64,000 bases of DNA from Bacillus canaveralius (GCF_002860125.1 NZ_PGVA01000043.1:1-64000); one strand, 5' to 3'; positions 44,875 through 53,931 are shown, numbered from the stretch's first letter. Program-made: numbers and translations. Notes: a model not told the origin generated them from the letters alone.

Positions 44875-45002
44875 TACATTTAAATAGTCTTTTTCCAACA
44901 AAACATTGGGTGCATGATTATCGAAATAGCGAACATTTTAAGACAACCCTTCCGATAGACGAGCATATTTTAAAGAAAGGAGTTAATAAGGAGGGTTTAA
45001 TA

Positions 45003-45269
45003 ATGATTAACTGGAGAGTCCGATTCAGGAACTGGCGTTGGGTTGCAGCATTTTTATCCCAACTGCTGATCGTCCTGCAAATGTTGCTAGTTGGTTTAAA
45101 TTCAGTGGGGCTGACTGATTTCCAGCTCACCGAAGAAATTGCCGAGGGGGTATTAACATTCGCTAATGCAATATTTATCCTTCTCTCGATGCTTGGAATT
45201 GTCCAGGATCCGACGACAAAAGGCTACAGGGACAGTGAACGGGCGAAAAAATATATCGAACCGAACTAA
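45003..45269 (+). CDS. Phi-LC3 family phage holin, isolated
   Basis: 88 aa. INWRVRFRNWRWVAAFLSQL (2-21) and the C-terminal GIVQDPTTKGYRDSERAKKY (~66-85) are the signature of phi-LC3 type holins, with two membrane helices between. In phages these open the membrane for an endolysin; here no lysin, tail or other phage gene is adjacent. AAGGAGGG is nine bases upstream of the ATG. It may be a prophage remnant or a domesticated small membrane protein. Confidence 0.82.
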   Translation: MINWRVRFRNWRWVAAFLSQLLIVLQMLLVGLNSVGLTDFQLTEEIAEGVLTFANAIFILLSMLGIVQDPTTKGYRDSERAKKYIEPN

Positions 45270-45290
45270 CAAATAGACTTAACGGAAAAC

Positions 45291-45322
45291 CTTCAGCTGT
45301 ATCGGAGGTTTTTTGTTTTTAG
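45291..45322 (+). terminator. Terminator after the holin gene
   Basis: AAAACCTTC / GGAGGTTTT stem, followed by TTGTTTTT. Confidence 0.75.
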
Positions 45323-45387
45323 AGTATGTAAAGCTAACTTTAAATAAAAAAGAAGGGCAAGTGATTGTTATTCGGTTTTTATAGTTA

Positions 45388-46338
45388 TTGATCTGTTTGT
45401 TGCTCGCATCGATGGACCCGATCATTTTGTATATCGCGGCTTTTTTAACTTCAATTGTGATATACGATGCAGCAGCAGACGCTATTATTCCAAAACTGGT
45501 ACATCAAAACGAGCTGGTAAAAGCGAATGCGAAAATTTCCGGGCTTACCCAGTTGATTAGACTAATTGCTTTACCTGTCGGCGGATTTTTGGTCGCCAAT
45601 TTCGGACAAATAATCGCTGTCGCGATCGTGCTGTCGTTTTATCTTTTTTCGATCATGCTTCTTCCTTTGTTAAAAGAGAAGAACAAAAGCCCGCTAAGTA
45701 AAGCATCATGGATGGGACAATTCAAGGCAGGACTGGATATATATACACAACATAAAATCCTGCTTATTCTCGGAATGTTCATTGCCACAACAAGCTTTGG
45801 TGTCTTTGCGACGCAAGCGATGTATATTCCATATGTTACGGACATATTGGGAGGAACATCTTTTGAATATGGTTTTTTTGCCGCGTCTTTTCCACTCGGT
45901 TATATACTCGGTTCATACCTGGTAGGAAAGCTAAAGGCGCCCGGAAAGTATTTGTATCTTGTTATGATAAGTGCACTGTTTGTCGGCGGGAGCACGCACA
46001 TATTTCTAGGATTAACCGAATCTTTTTGGCTGGCGCTCTTGTTCGAGATGGTGGCCGGAATCGTAATGCCATTCTGGAATGTTTATAGCACGACAATCTA
46101 TCAGCGCCTCGTACCTGATGAGATATTGGGTCAAGTATTTTCTGTCCGTTTTTTGCTGTCGAAAGCGGCAACGCCAATTGGAATACTGTACGGAACCTTT
46201 TGTGCAACCGTGTTCAGCTTGCCATTTTTATTTCTGTCTGTCGGGATCATCCTCTGCGCGGTCACAGGTATGGGATTCTTTCTGATCTACCGTGCTTCGA
46301 AAGCGAACTATAAAACAGTCCTTAGTGTTAAACAATAA
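45388..46338 (+). pseudogene. MFS transporter lacking its N-terminus
   Basis: The open frame encodes 316 residues matching the middle and end of an MFS permease of the EntS/MFS_3 type: AAADAIIPKLVHQNELVKANA (in part) ~29-49, then six or more helices and NVYSTTIYQRLVPDEILGQVFS. The first ~90 residues (helices 1-3) are missing. Just upstream the same frame reads IRFL, a TAG, then LLICLLLAS, suggesting decay of the start. TTG 45388 has no ribosome binding site. Probably a remnant; a truncated product is possible but unlikely to transport. Confidence 0.65.
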
Positions 46339-46441
46339 AATTATAAATAAATTGCCAGATTCATATCTCGAAAGTTATCAATTAAACGTCTCTATCAGAT
46401 CGGGTATAATGAAAATACCAATACAAAGAAGAGGTACGCGA

Positions 46442-46810
46442 ATGGCGGATACGTTGCGAAAAGAAATTAAAGAGAAAATTGAAAACGGACAGTTTAATTG
46501 TGAGAAGGAATTAACGCTGTCCGTAATCAGCGGGAAATGGAAGATTGTGATTCTCTGGTACTTAGGGAAGGCAGGTCCACACCGTTTTAGTGAACTGCAA
46601 AAGCTTTTCCCAAAAATTACGCAAAAAATGCTGTCAAGCCAGCTGAAGGAATTGATTGAGGATGGTGTCGTACTGAGAACAGCCTACCCGGAGGTTCCTC
46701 CTCGAGTTGAGTATTCGTTAACGGAACTCGGTCAAACGCTGATGCCAATTATTGAAATGATGTATGAATGGGGAAAAAAGCGGATAGAAGATATTCAACA
46801 AAGTCTTTGA
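46442..46810 (+). CDS. HxlR-family transcriptional regulator
   Basis: 122 aa winged helix: [20 protein letters not shown] (20-39) and [20 protein letters not shown] (~52-71) followed by [21 protein letters not shown]. The family includes redox and electrophile sensors (YodB, CatR, HypR) that use the N-terminal cysteine, here C20. The open frame starts at 46292, but GAGGT about eight bases before ATG 46442 marks the start. Three 11-bp direct repeats lie just after its stop. Confidence 0.85.
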   Translation: MADTLRKEIKEKIENGQFNCEKELTLSVISGKWKIVILWYLGKAGPHRFSELQKLFPKITQKMLSSQLKELIEDGVVLRTAYPEVPPRVEYSLTELGQTLMPIIEMMYEWGKKRIEDIQQSL

Positions 46811-46823
46811 AACTAGCAGCGAT

Positions 46824-46857
46824 CCAATAGTACCCCAATAGTACCCCAAAAGTAACC
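46824..46857. repeat. Three tandem 11-bp repeats between hxlR-type gene and nitrilase operon
   Basis: CCAATAGTACC occurs twice back to back, followed by CCAAAAGTAACC. It lies 20-50 bases upstream of the -35 of the nitrilase promoter, so it could be a regulator binding site. Confidence 0.6.
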
Positions 46858-46878
46858 TACTTACAAAAAAGTACGTTC

Positions 46879-46907
46879 TTGTCATGTTCATGATTATCAA
46901 TGATAAT
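46879..46907 (+). promoter_or_regulatory. SigA promoter of the nitrilase-GNAT-GNAT operon
   Basis: TTGTCA (46879-46884), 17-base spacer, GATAAT (46902-46907), start expected near 46913. Confidence 0.75.
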
Positions 46908-46909
46908 CA
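46885..46909. promoter_or_regulatory. Fur-like box between -35 and -10
   Basis: TGTTCATGATTATCA (46885-46899) matches 12 of 14 positions of the Bacillus Fur box TGATAATNATTATCA and overlaps a near-perfect palindrome TGATTATCAATGATAATCA (46891-46909). Location across the promoter spacer is ideal for repression by a Fur-family protein. Confidence 0.6.
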
Positions 46910-46944
46910 AACAAGAAAGATAACGTTTTGTAAGGAGTGGTTTG

Positions 46945-47814
46945 ATGAAAATTCGTGTTTCTGCAGTGCAGTACCATTTGCACACGATCCAATCAATTGA
47001 ACAATTCACGAAGCAATGTGAGCATTATATAAAAACAGCCCAGGAGTACGGTTCCGAATTTGTGCTGTTTCCAGAATTTTTTACGACCCAGCTGCTGTCA
47101 ATCGGCAGTGATCATGGAGCGAATCTGACAATCAATGAACTGCCCGGATTTACGGAGCAATACCGTGAGCTTTTTACAGGTTTTGCAAAAGACACCGGTA
47201 TGCATATTATCGGGGGAACCCATGTCATAAACAGGGATGGCAAATTGTACAATGTCGCACATCTTTTTTATCCGGATGGAAGAATTGAAGAGCAGGCAAA
47301 GCTCCACATTACGCCAACCGAGGTACATGAATGGAACATGACTGCTGGCGATGGACTGGCTGTGTTCGATACCGAAAAAGGGAAAATTGCGATTCTGACA
47401 TGTTATGACATTGAGTTTCCGGAGATCGTCAGAATGGCGAAGGCAAAAGGAGCCGATGTGATTTTCTGTCCGTCATGCACTGATGACCGCCATGGCTTTC
47501 ACCGCGTCCGCTATACAAGCCATGCTAGAGCGATCGAAAACCAGGTCTATGTCGTTTTGACCGGCACAGTCGGAGCTTTACCGACTGTTGACTTTATGCG
47601 CGCAAACTTCGGCCAGGCAGCAGTGATTACGCCCAATGACATTCCATTTCCTCCGCAAGGCCTTCTCTCCGAAGGTGAATTGAATAACGATATGATCGTG
47701 ACTGCTGACCTTGATTTAAGCCTTCTTTATGAGGTTCGCGAAAAAGGTTCCGTGACGACATGGCGGGACCGCCGTGTTGATTTATATCCGGATTGGGAAA
47801 AATCAAATATTTGA
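46945..47814 (+). CDS. Carbon-nitrogen hydrolase (nitrilase superfamily)
   Basis: 289 aa amidase-type enzyme. The Glu-Lys-Cys triad regions are FVLFPEFFTTQ (~40-50), KLHITPTEVHEW (~120-131) and AILTCYDIEFPEI (~150-162). The substrate is unknown. AAGGAG seven bases before ATG 46945 is preferred over TTG 46942. First of three genes that run nitrilase, GNAT, GNAT with 12- and 21-base gaps. B. subtilis YhcX fuses a GNAT domain to such a nitrilase, so the first two proteins may do jointly what YhcX does as one chain. Confidence 0.85.
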   Translation: MKIRVSAVQYHLHTIQSIEQFTKQCEHYIKTAQEYGSEFVLFPEFFTTQLLSIGSDHGANLTINELPGFTEQYRELFTGFAKDTGMHIIGGTHVINRDGKLYNVAHLFYPDGRIEEQAKLHITPTEVHEWNMTAGDGLAVFDTEKGKIAILTCYDIEFPEIVRMAKAKGADVIFCPSCTDDRHGFHRVRYTSHARAIENQVYVVLTGTVGALPTVDFMRANFGQAAVITPNDIPFPPQGLLSEGELNNDMIVTADLDLSLLYEVREKGSVTTWRDRRVDLYPDWEKSNI

Positions 47815-47826
47815 AGGGTGACTGAA

Positions 47827-48492
47827 TTGCGATACCGAAGCGAGTTTTATGTGTATGATCAGGAGAAGCCTGTTCCAGTCGTAATTCGCAACTATAACAA
47901 AAACGATTTTGATGAGCTTATCCAAATCCAATCCGAATGTTTTCCGCCGCCGTTTCCAGCTGAGCTGTGGTGGAATAAAGATCAGCTCAATAACCATATT
48001 ACACTGTTTCCCGAGGGGGCGCTTTGTGTAGAAGTAAATGGTGAATTGGCCGGCTCTCTGACGGGCTTATGTGTTGATTTTGACCCGGATCATCCTGTTC
48101 ATACATGGGAAGAGGTAACGGATAATGGCTATATCCGCAGCCATAACCCGCAGGGCAGCACTCTTTATATTGTCGATATAAGCGTACGCCCTAAATATCG
48201 CAAGCTTGGCCTTGGCAAGCTGATGATGCAGGCAATGTACCATGTTGTCATCGAACTTGGCCTCGAACGTCTGCTCGGCGGCGGCAGGATGCCGGGCTTT
48301 AAGCAAAAATCAGCTGAAATGAGCGCTGAGCAATATATCGAGGCTGTTACTGCGGGTGACATAAAGGATCCGGTCATTTCGTTCCTGCTCAGGTGCGGCA
48401 GGGTGCCAGTTGCCGTTGTTGAACAATATTTGGATGACGAGGAATCGTGCAATTACGGGACGTTAATGGAATGGAAAAATCCGTTTAAATAA
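47827..48492 (+). CDS. GNAT-family acetyltransferase 1
   Basis: 221 aa. The acetyl-CoA binding core is LYIVDISVRPKYRKLGLGKLM (as VRPKYRKLGLGKLM, ~123-136), giving the R-x-x-G-x-G/A loop RKLGLG. The C-terminal half (LLGGGRMPGFKQKSA) resembles the N-terminal half of GNAT-nitrilase fusions. AAGGGTGA at 47814-47821 is suited to TTG 47827; GTG 47818 lies inside it. Second gene of the nitrilase operon; substrate unknown. Confidence 0.75.
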   Translation: MRYRSEFYVYDQEKPVPVVIRNYNKNDFDELIQIQSECFPPPFPAELWWNKDQLNNHITLFPEGALCVEVNGELAGSLTGLCVDFDPDHPVHTWEEVTDNGYIRSHNPQGSTLYIVDISVRPKYRKLGLGKLMMQAMYHVVIELGLERLLGGGRMPGFKQKSAEMSAEQYIEAVTAGDIKDPVISFLLRCGRVPVAVVEQYLDDEESCNYGTLMEWKNPFK

Positions 48493-48513
48493 TCTGAAGG
48501 AGCGCTTACGTAG

Positions 48514-49185
48514 ATGAAGTACTTGAGAATTACCAGCATTGAAGACCCGTTATTTCGGAAAATGCACAACTTAATGCAGGAAGTTTTTCCGCCTGAAGAA
48601 GTGCTTGAATATGAACTATGGAAGGAACCGCTTGAAGATCCAGGTATTCGTGTATTTGTCGCGGTTCATGGCGATGATGTCGCAGGTGCGACCGAATATC
48701 GTTACTATCCCGACTGGAATATCGCGATGACCGATTTTACGATCATTGGCCGGCCCGGCTTAAGCCTTGGCCGTTTTCTGGCGCAAAATCGCCAGAATGA
48801 CTTGAACGAACTGGCTAAAAGCAATGGGAAAAAACTGTTTGGAATGTTTGCGGAAATTTACGACCCATACAAGGCGGGAGATCACGAGTTTGGCGGAGTA
48901 AAAGCAATGAATCCGTTCGTACGGCGTGAAGTTCTGTCCCATTTAGGCTATAAGCGTCTCGATTTCACGTATGTGCATCCTTCATGGAAAAACGACGGCG
49001 AGGCAGTTACCGGCCTTGACTTATGCTTTATGCCTGACGATGAAAATGTTAATGAGATTCCCGCACAACTCGTTGTCGATTTCCTGAAAAATTACTATAC
49101 CGTTTTGCCAAACAAGCCATCCGAATGGTTGAACATGGTGGAGCAGCTTGAAAGACAGGAATCTGTACTACTTCTGCCGTTGTAA
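48514..49185 (+). CDS. GNAT-like acetyltransferase 2
   Basis: 223 aa. GNAT fold with EVFPPEEVLEYELWKE (~25-40), DDVAGATEYRYYPDWNIAM (~53-71) and a degenerate CoA loop (PGLSLGRFLAQNRQND). The terminal part (DLCFMPDD, FLKNYYTVL) is unlike typical GNATs. The segment FAEIYDPYKAG is also present. AAGGAG precedes the ATG. It ends the three-gene operon; no terminator is obvious before the tyrS leader promoter. Confidence 0.7.
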   Translation: MKYLRITSIEDPLFRKMHNLMQEVFPPEEVLEYELWKEPLEDPGIRVFVAVHGDDVAGATEYRYYPDWNIAMTDFTIIGRPGLSLGRFLAQNRQNDLNELAKSNGKKLFGMFAEIYDPYKAGDHEFGGVKAMNPFVRREVLSHLGYKRLDFTYVHPSWKNDGEAVTGLDLCFMPDDENVNEIPAQLVVDFLKNYYTVLPNKPSEWLNMVEQLERQESVLLLPL

Positions 49186-49215
49186 GTAGTAACGCTCTTA
49201 GTAGGGTGGTTGTTC

Positions 49216-49244
49216 TTGCCATCAACTATCAATTCAGTTAAAAT
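49216..49244 (+). promoter_or_regulatory. SigA promoter of the tyrS T-box leader
   Basis: TTGCCA (49216-49221), 17-base spacer, TAAAAT (49239-49244). Confidence 0.75.
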
Positions 49245-49251
49245 ATTGCTA

Positions 49252-49496
49252 ACTTTACAATATGCCTAAGTGATGACAGGAACGAGTAGCATTTATCTCC
49301 ATGGAGCAGAGAGCCGATGGCTGGTGAAAATCGGAGCATAGATAAAGGTGAATTACCTCCTCGAACTTTCTTTGTGAAAACGAGTAACAAAGGACGGACG
49401 AACCGTTATTCGATTGAGTGGAAGAATTTTTTCTTCAACAAGGGTGGTACCGCGTGCAATAAACCACGTCCCTTTTATAGGGACGTGGTTTTTTAT
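49252..49496 (+). promoter_or_regulatory. Tyr-specific T-box riboswitch
   Basis: Stem I region begins near 49272 (GATGACAGGAACGAGTAG). The specifier TAC occurs in GTGAATTACCTCC near 49355. T-box core AAGGGTGGTACCGCG is at 49440-49454. The terminator pairs AACCACGTCCC with GGGACGTGGTT (49462-49490) followed by TTTTT. It should raise tyrS transcription when tRNA-Tyr is uncharged. Confidence 0.88.
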
Positions 49497-49519
49497 GCTA
49501 AAAAAGGAGGAAAATCGAG

Positions 49520-50782
49520 ATGGATAACTTCGCAGAGAAATTATCTAAACAGCAAGTAGTGGAACTGGAAAGGCAGTTTTCGTTATATGCAACTGGGGTT
49601 CAGGAGATTATTCCTGAACAAGAGCTAAAAAACAAGCTGGCGAAATCCTTGCTGACAAATAAGCCATTAAGAGTCAAGCTTGGCCTGGATCCCTCTGCAC
49701 CAGATGTGCATTTAGGCCATACTGTCGTCTTGAACAAGCTTAAGCAGTTTCAAGAAAACGGCCATACGATCCAGTTGATCATTGGTGATTTCACCGGGAA
49801 AATCGGTGATCCGACCGGGAAATCAACGAGCAGAAAACAGCTTTCCGTTGAAGAAGTAAAACATAATGCAAAAACTTACTTTGAGCAGTTTGGAAAAATA
49901 CTCGATATGGAAAAAGTTGAATTGCATTATAATTCAAAGTGGCTGTCGAAGCTCGATCTTGAAGCAGTTATCAACCTTGCTGGGAGTATTACTGTTGCAA
50001 GACTGCTAGAGAGAAACGATTTTTCCATACGGCTTGCGGCGGGAAAACCGATTTCGCTTCATGAATTTTTTTATCCGCTGATGCAAGGCTACGATTAAGT
50101 GATGCTTGAAAGCGATATCGAGCTTGGCGGCAATGATCAGCATTTTAATGTATTGATGGGCAGGCATTTGCAGGAATACTACAATAAAGAGAAGCAGGTC
50201 GTCATGCTGCTGCCACTCCTGGAAGGACTTGATGGTGTTGAAAAGATGTCAAAGTCGAAAGGCAATTACATCGGCATAGACGAAAATCCTCAGGATATGT
50301 ACGGAAAAACGATGTCGATTCCCGATGAGCTTATGGTAAAATACTTTAATCTTGCTAGCAATCTGCCTATAGACGACAAATTAAAAATCGTTGCAGATCT
50401 CGAAAATAGACGCGTTCATCCCCGAGATGCGAAAATGCTGCTCGCAAGAACAATTGTTTCAATGTTTCATGGAACAGAGGCAGCGAATCAAACAGAGCAG
50501 ATCTTTAAAGAAGTATTTCAAAAAGGGCTTATTCCAGATGATATTCCAATGATCGTCTGGGATACTGCTGAGCCTGTGTCAGTCATTGATGCCATCGTAA
50601 AACTGAAATTGCTTCCTTCAAAGGGAGAAGCGCGCAAAATGATTCAAAACGGTGGAATTAGAGTGAATGGCGAAAAAATTATCGATATTAATTTCCTGGT
50701 AGTGGTTCAAGATGAAACAATCATCCAGGTTGGCAAACGAAAATTTATAAAGTTGCTTAGGAGCAATCCGGCGGTTAATTGA
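49520..50782 (+). pseudogene. tyrS: Tyrosyl-tRNA synthetase gene interrupted by an in-frame TAA
   Basis: One continuous 421-codon frame with TAA as codon 193 (50096-50098). Before it: HLGH (64-67, the HIGH motif) and [15 protein letters not shown]. After it: [28 protein letters not shown] (KMSKS loop) and an S4-like RNA-binding tail ([10 protein letters not shown]). Relatives have Ser at this place (GYDS), so one TCA-to-TAA change explains it. Nothing else is degraded, and promoter and T-box are intact. GTG ATG directly follows the stop, so a second polypeptide of up to 227 aa could be made by reinitiation. Alternatives: a second tyrS elsewhere, suppression, or sequencing error. Confidence 0.85.
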
Positions 50783-50818
50783 TTCACTTTTTAAAGGATT
50801 AATTTAAACACATCCACC

Positions 50819-50858
50819 CACAAAAGGTTGCTCCGGCTGGGAGCAACCTTTTCGGATT
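50819..50858 (+). terminator. Terminator after tyrS
   Basis: AAAAGGTTGCTCC pairs with GGAGCAACCTTTT around a five-base loop. Confidence 0.85.
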
Positions 50859-51143
50859 GCCGATCCAGTATCGCCGCTGCCAGTGATGGCTACTGACGCG
50901 CCGACAATCGCTGCATACATGGCAGCCTGTTGAGCCTGGATCAGTGCTTCCATTGTTGTATAGTCCCCGATTTTCAGCTGTTATCGTAATGATTCTGACA
51001 ACATGCGACATCATTTCTATAAGGGACAGGAGGTTGTAAAGTTTCAATTATTTGTAAAATTTTCGTATTAAAAAAAGATTTTAATTTACAGCAATATTTT
51101 TGGACAAGATTCATATATTTTGAGAAGGAGGATGATCGCTCTC

Positions 51144-51422
51144 ATGCTAATGGTTCAGGCCGGTTTATCAATTCTGCTTTTATTCGCGGCGTTTCGTTTT
51201 TTATCCGCTCAGTCCCGCCAGCGAAAGCCATATGGTAAAGCCATCTTCAACTTGCTGTTTCTATTAAGCTCAATTCCGTTAATGTATCTTGTGTATGGGG
51301 ACTACATCGGAGGTAATTTGGATGCCGGAATGGGAGTTAGGACTGGCTTTCTTTTAACATGGTTGGTAACTGGTTTCGTGTTTATTATTGGAGCGATAAA
51401 ATATTTTAGGAACAGATTATGA
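51144..51422 (+). CDS. Small membrane protein, unknown function
   Basis: 92 aa with three hydrophobic segments (~1-20, ~36-53, ~69-84) and a basic loop (SRQRKPYGK). No family recognised. The start is unclear: AAGGAGG at 51125-51131 abuts ATG 51132 and lies 12 bases before ATG 51144, so neither spacing is ideal; 51144 is chosen. Single gene with a terminator. Confidence 0.5.
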   Translation: MLMVQAGLSILLLFAAFRFLSAQSRQRKPYGKAIFNLLFLLSSIPLMYLVYGDYIGGNLDAGMGVRTGFLLTWLVTGFVFIIGAIKYFRNRL

Positions 51423-51440
51423 TAAATTTTTTTCACTATA

Positions 51441-51468
51441 CATCACTGGTTAACGGTGATGTTTTTTT
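51441..51468 (+). terminator. Terminator after the small membrane protein gene
   Basis: CATCAC / GTGATG stem with a loop, followed by seven T. Confidence 0.75.
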
Positions 51469-51559
51469 AATTAGGTATGATAACCAAAAATTTGGAATGT
51501 GGTAAAATAAAGGAGTCTGAAAGCGTTTTAAACACAAAATATAAAGAAGGGAGCAGCTG

Positions 51560-52231
51560 ATGAAAGCTGTATTATTTGATTTGGATGGTACATTGCTTGA
51601 TCGCGATCAATCTGTACATAGGTTCATAGTTTCCCAATATGATCGCTTTTCCAATTACCTCGACCATATTCCTGTAGATACTTACTTAACCCGTTTTGTC
51701 GAACTTGATTGTCGTGGTTATACAGGAAAAGACATGGTTTATTCAAAGCTGGTAAAAGAGTTCAACATTCCAGGGTGCAATTGGGAAAGTTTATACGATG
51801 ATTATTTTACAAATTTTCATGTTCATTGTGTCCCTTTTCCTAATCTAATCAGGATGCTCGAAAATTTAAAAAGAAACTCGCTGATACTTGGAGTCATTAC
51901 CAATGGATATCATGATTTTCAATTAAAAAATATTAAGGCATTGGAAATTAAACATTATTTTGACGTTATCCTGGTTTCCGAAACAGAAGGGATTAAAAAA
52001 CCGAACCCGGAAATTTTCAAAAGGGCTATCGACCAGCTTGGAGTTTCCACAGAGGAGAGCATTTTTGTCGGCGATCATCCTGAAAACGATATAGCTGCGG
52101 CGAAAAGCGCGGGAATGACTGCGATTTGGAAAAAAGATGAAGGTTGGAGCATGGACGAAACGAAAGCCGATTTTATCATAGATGACTTGCTTGAGCTTTG
52201 TTCGATTTTTGAAGAAATGGATGCTAAGTGA
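51560..52231 (+). CDS. HAD-superfamily phosphatase (phosphoglycolate phosphatase-like)
   Basis: 223 aa. Motif I AVLFDLDGTLLDRD (3-16), motif II GVITNGYHDF (~112-121), motif III Lys in EGIKKPNPEIF (~143-153) and motif IV VGDHPENDIAAAKSAGM (~170-186) are complete, with a helical cap between I and II. The physiological substrate is not readable. AGGGAG is six bases before the ATG. Single gene. Confidence 0.85.
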   Translation: MKAVLFDLDGTLLDRDQSVHRFIVSQYDRFSNYLDHIPVDTYLTRFVELDCRGYTGKDMVYSKLVKEFNIPGCNWESLYDDYFTNFHVHCVPFPNLIRMLENLKRNSLILGVITNGYHDFQLKNIKALEIKHYFDVILVSETEGIKKPNPEIFKRAIDQLGVSTEESIFVGDHPENDIAAAKSAGMTAIWKKDEGWSMDETKADFIIDDLLELCSIFEEMDAK

Positions 52232-52380
52232 GAGAAAAAGACTGCATATAAATATGGAAATAAAGGTGTCAAATGAAAAATTATCGGATGAAGTATTTAT
52301 GCAACTGGTAAATTTAAATTAATCGGCATTACCCGAACGCATCAGAATATTATAGAGGAAGAAACATGGGAGGTGAAGAT

Positions 52381-52809
52381 ATGGCAGTTGTTAAGGCAAG
52401 GGAGTCTGATATTGACCTTTTGGCAAGGCTGCTCAGGGCAGAGGCTGAAGGAGAAGGAGACATTGGTATGCTGCTCGTTGGCAATGTTGGCATAAATCGG
52501 ATCAGGGCAAATTGCTCCGATTTTATAGGGTTGCGTACCATACCGCAAATGATCTATCAGCCCCATGCCTTCGAAGCCGTGCAGAAGGGTTACTTTTATC
52601 AACGGGCACGAGAAAGTGAGAAACAACTGGCCCGCCGCGTTATAAATGGTGAAAGACGCTGGCCGGCAAAATTTAGCTTGTGGTATTTCAGACCTCCGGG
52701 CGACTGTCCGCCAACCTGGTATAACCAGCCACACGTTGGCCGTTACAAGCTGCACTGTTTTTACCAGCCAACAGGAGAAGAATGCGAAAATGTGTATAAT
52801 ACTTATTAA
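52381..52809 (+). CDS. cwlJ: Spore cortex-lytic hydrolase CwlJ
   Basis: 142 aa, exactly the length of B. subtilis CwlJ. ARLLRAEAEGEGDIGMLLVG (15-34, catalytic Glu), NRIRANCSDF, MIYQPHAFEA (~63-72) and RRWPAKFSLWYFRPPGDCP (~98-116) are characteristic of the Hydrolase_2 family. It sits in the spore coat and degrades cortex peptidoglycan in response to Ca-dipicolinate during germination. There is no signal peptide, as expected. GGAGGTG before ATG 52381 decides the start over ATG 52366. No gerQ neighbour is seen. Confidence 0.95.
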   Translation: MAVVKARESDIDLLARLLRAEAEGEGDIGMLLVGNVGINRIRANCSDFIGLRTIPQMIYQPHAFEAVQKGYFYQRARESEKQLARRVINGERRWPAKFSLWYFRPPGDCPPTWYNQPHVGRYKLHCFYQPTGEECENVYNTY

Positions 52810-52846
52810 ATCGAAGTGCTAATGAATTAAGCAAAAGTAGCTTCTT

Positions 52847-52882
52847 GTCCACTTGCTGATTAATGCTTGTGGACTTTTTTTA
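52847..52882 (+). terminator. Terminator after cwlJ
   Basis: GTCCAC / GTGGAC stem (52847-52852 with 52869-52874), then seven T. Confidence 0.75.
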
Positions 52883-53004
52883 ATCTCTAAGTGACTGCAG
52901 GATGATACCGAATTTTTGCTATCAAAATATTAGTTCATTATAATATCCCCTAGAGAGTGCCAAAAAGCTATAACGTTCTACAATTGGTCAAAAGGGGTTA
53001 GATG

Positions 53005-53931
53005 ATGAAACGAACAAGATATAAAAACTATGAGGATGTAGAAAATCTACATTCGTTTTCCGATATGCTGAAATGGTCAAAGGAACGAAGGGGGAAAACG
53101 AAGGATTTGACAGTTCAAATTCCCCAGGCTGACCTTAAAGAAGTAGCCAGACTGCGGGAAAACAGGACTGATTTTTCGATTACATGGGTTGGACATTCAA
53201 CATTTCTAATACAAATGAGCGGACTCAATATATTAACTGATCCGGTTTGGGCAAGCAGAATGGGCTTGCAAAAAAGACAGACTGCTCCCGGCATCCAGAT
53301 TGATCAGCTCCCTGAAATTGATGTGGTCATCATTTCGCACGGCCATTACGATCACCTTGATTTCGGTTCGATCCGAAGACTGAAAGGTTCGCCAGTCTTT
53401 TATGTACCGGCCGGATTGAAATCAGCCTTTAGGCGAAGAGGATATAAAAAAGTAGTTGAAGCGAATTGGTGGGACTCTTTTACAGAGGCTCGCCTGCAAA
53501 TTTCGTTTGTCCCTGCCCAGCATTGGACGAAAAGGTCTTTAACGGATACAAATACATCCCATTGGGGCGGTTGGGTGTTTGCAGGGCTTGAAGCCGGGGC
53601 CAGATCTGTTTATTTTGTCGGTGATACCGGTTACTTTAACGGTTTTAAGGAGATTGCTGACAGATTCACGCTGGACATTGTCCTTATGCCGATTGGTGCC
53701 TATGAACCGGAATGGTTTATGTCCACTTCTCATATTAATCCTGAGGATGCGATAAAAGCTTTTTTACAATTAAAAGGACAAACATTTATCCCGATGCATT
53801 ATGGAGCTTACCGCTTGGCGGATGATACAGGACCAGAAGCTTTAGAAAGAATGTATGCAGAATGGGAGCGGCTTGAATTGGATAAAGACCAGTTGAAGGT
53901 GCTCGCATTGGGGGAAAGCTCCTGGTTGTAA
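53005..53931 (+). CDS. Metallo-beta-lactamase-fold hydrolase (NAPE-PLD/UlaG-like)
   Basis: 308 aa. WVGHSTFLIQMSGLNILTDPVW (as WVGHSTFLIQM ~53-63), the zinc motif ISHGHYDHLD (~110-119), PAQHWTKR (~171-178), VGDTGY (~209-214) and FIPMHYGAYRL (~265-275) place it with the NAPE-phospholipase D-like group. The substrate is unknown, possibly a phospholipid-derived ester. ATG 53002 and 53005 are adjacent; GGGG at seven bases favours 53005. Confidence 0.85.
   Translation: MKRTRYKNYEDVENLHSFSDMLKWSKERRGKTKDLTVQIPQADLKEVARLRENRTDFSITWVGHSTFLIQMSGLNILTDPVWASRMGLQKRQTAPGIQIDQLPEIDVVIISHGHYDHLDFGSIRRLKGSPVFYVPAGLKSAFRRRGYKKVVEANWWDSFTEARLQISFVPAQHWTKRSLTDTNTSHWGGWVFAGLEAGARSVYFVGDTGYFNGFKEIADRFTLDIVLMPIGAYEPEWFMSTSHINPEDAIKAFLQLKGQTFIPMHYGAYRLADDTGPEALERMYAEWERLELDKDQLKVLALGESSWL

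Noticed and set aside
49317-49559. 80-aa frame inside the tyrS leader
   Set aside because: It lies over the T-box core and terminator of the riboswitch and is a chance open frame.
50804-50953. 49-aa minus-strand frame starting MEALIQAQQAAMYAAIVG
   Set aside because: Its 3' end is the tyrS terminator hairpin, the ribosome binding site is weak (GGGGA, 11 bases away) and no family is recognised; possible but not supported.
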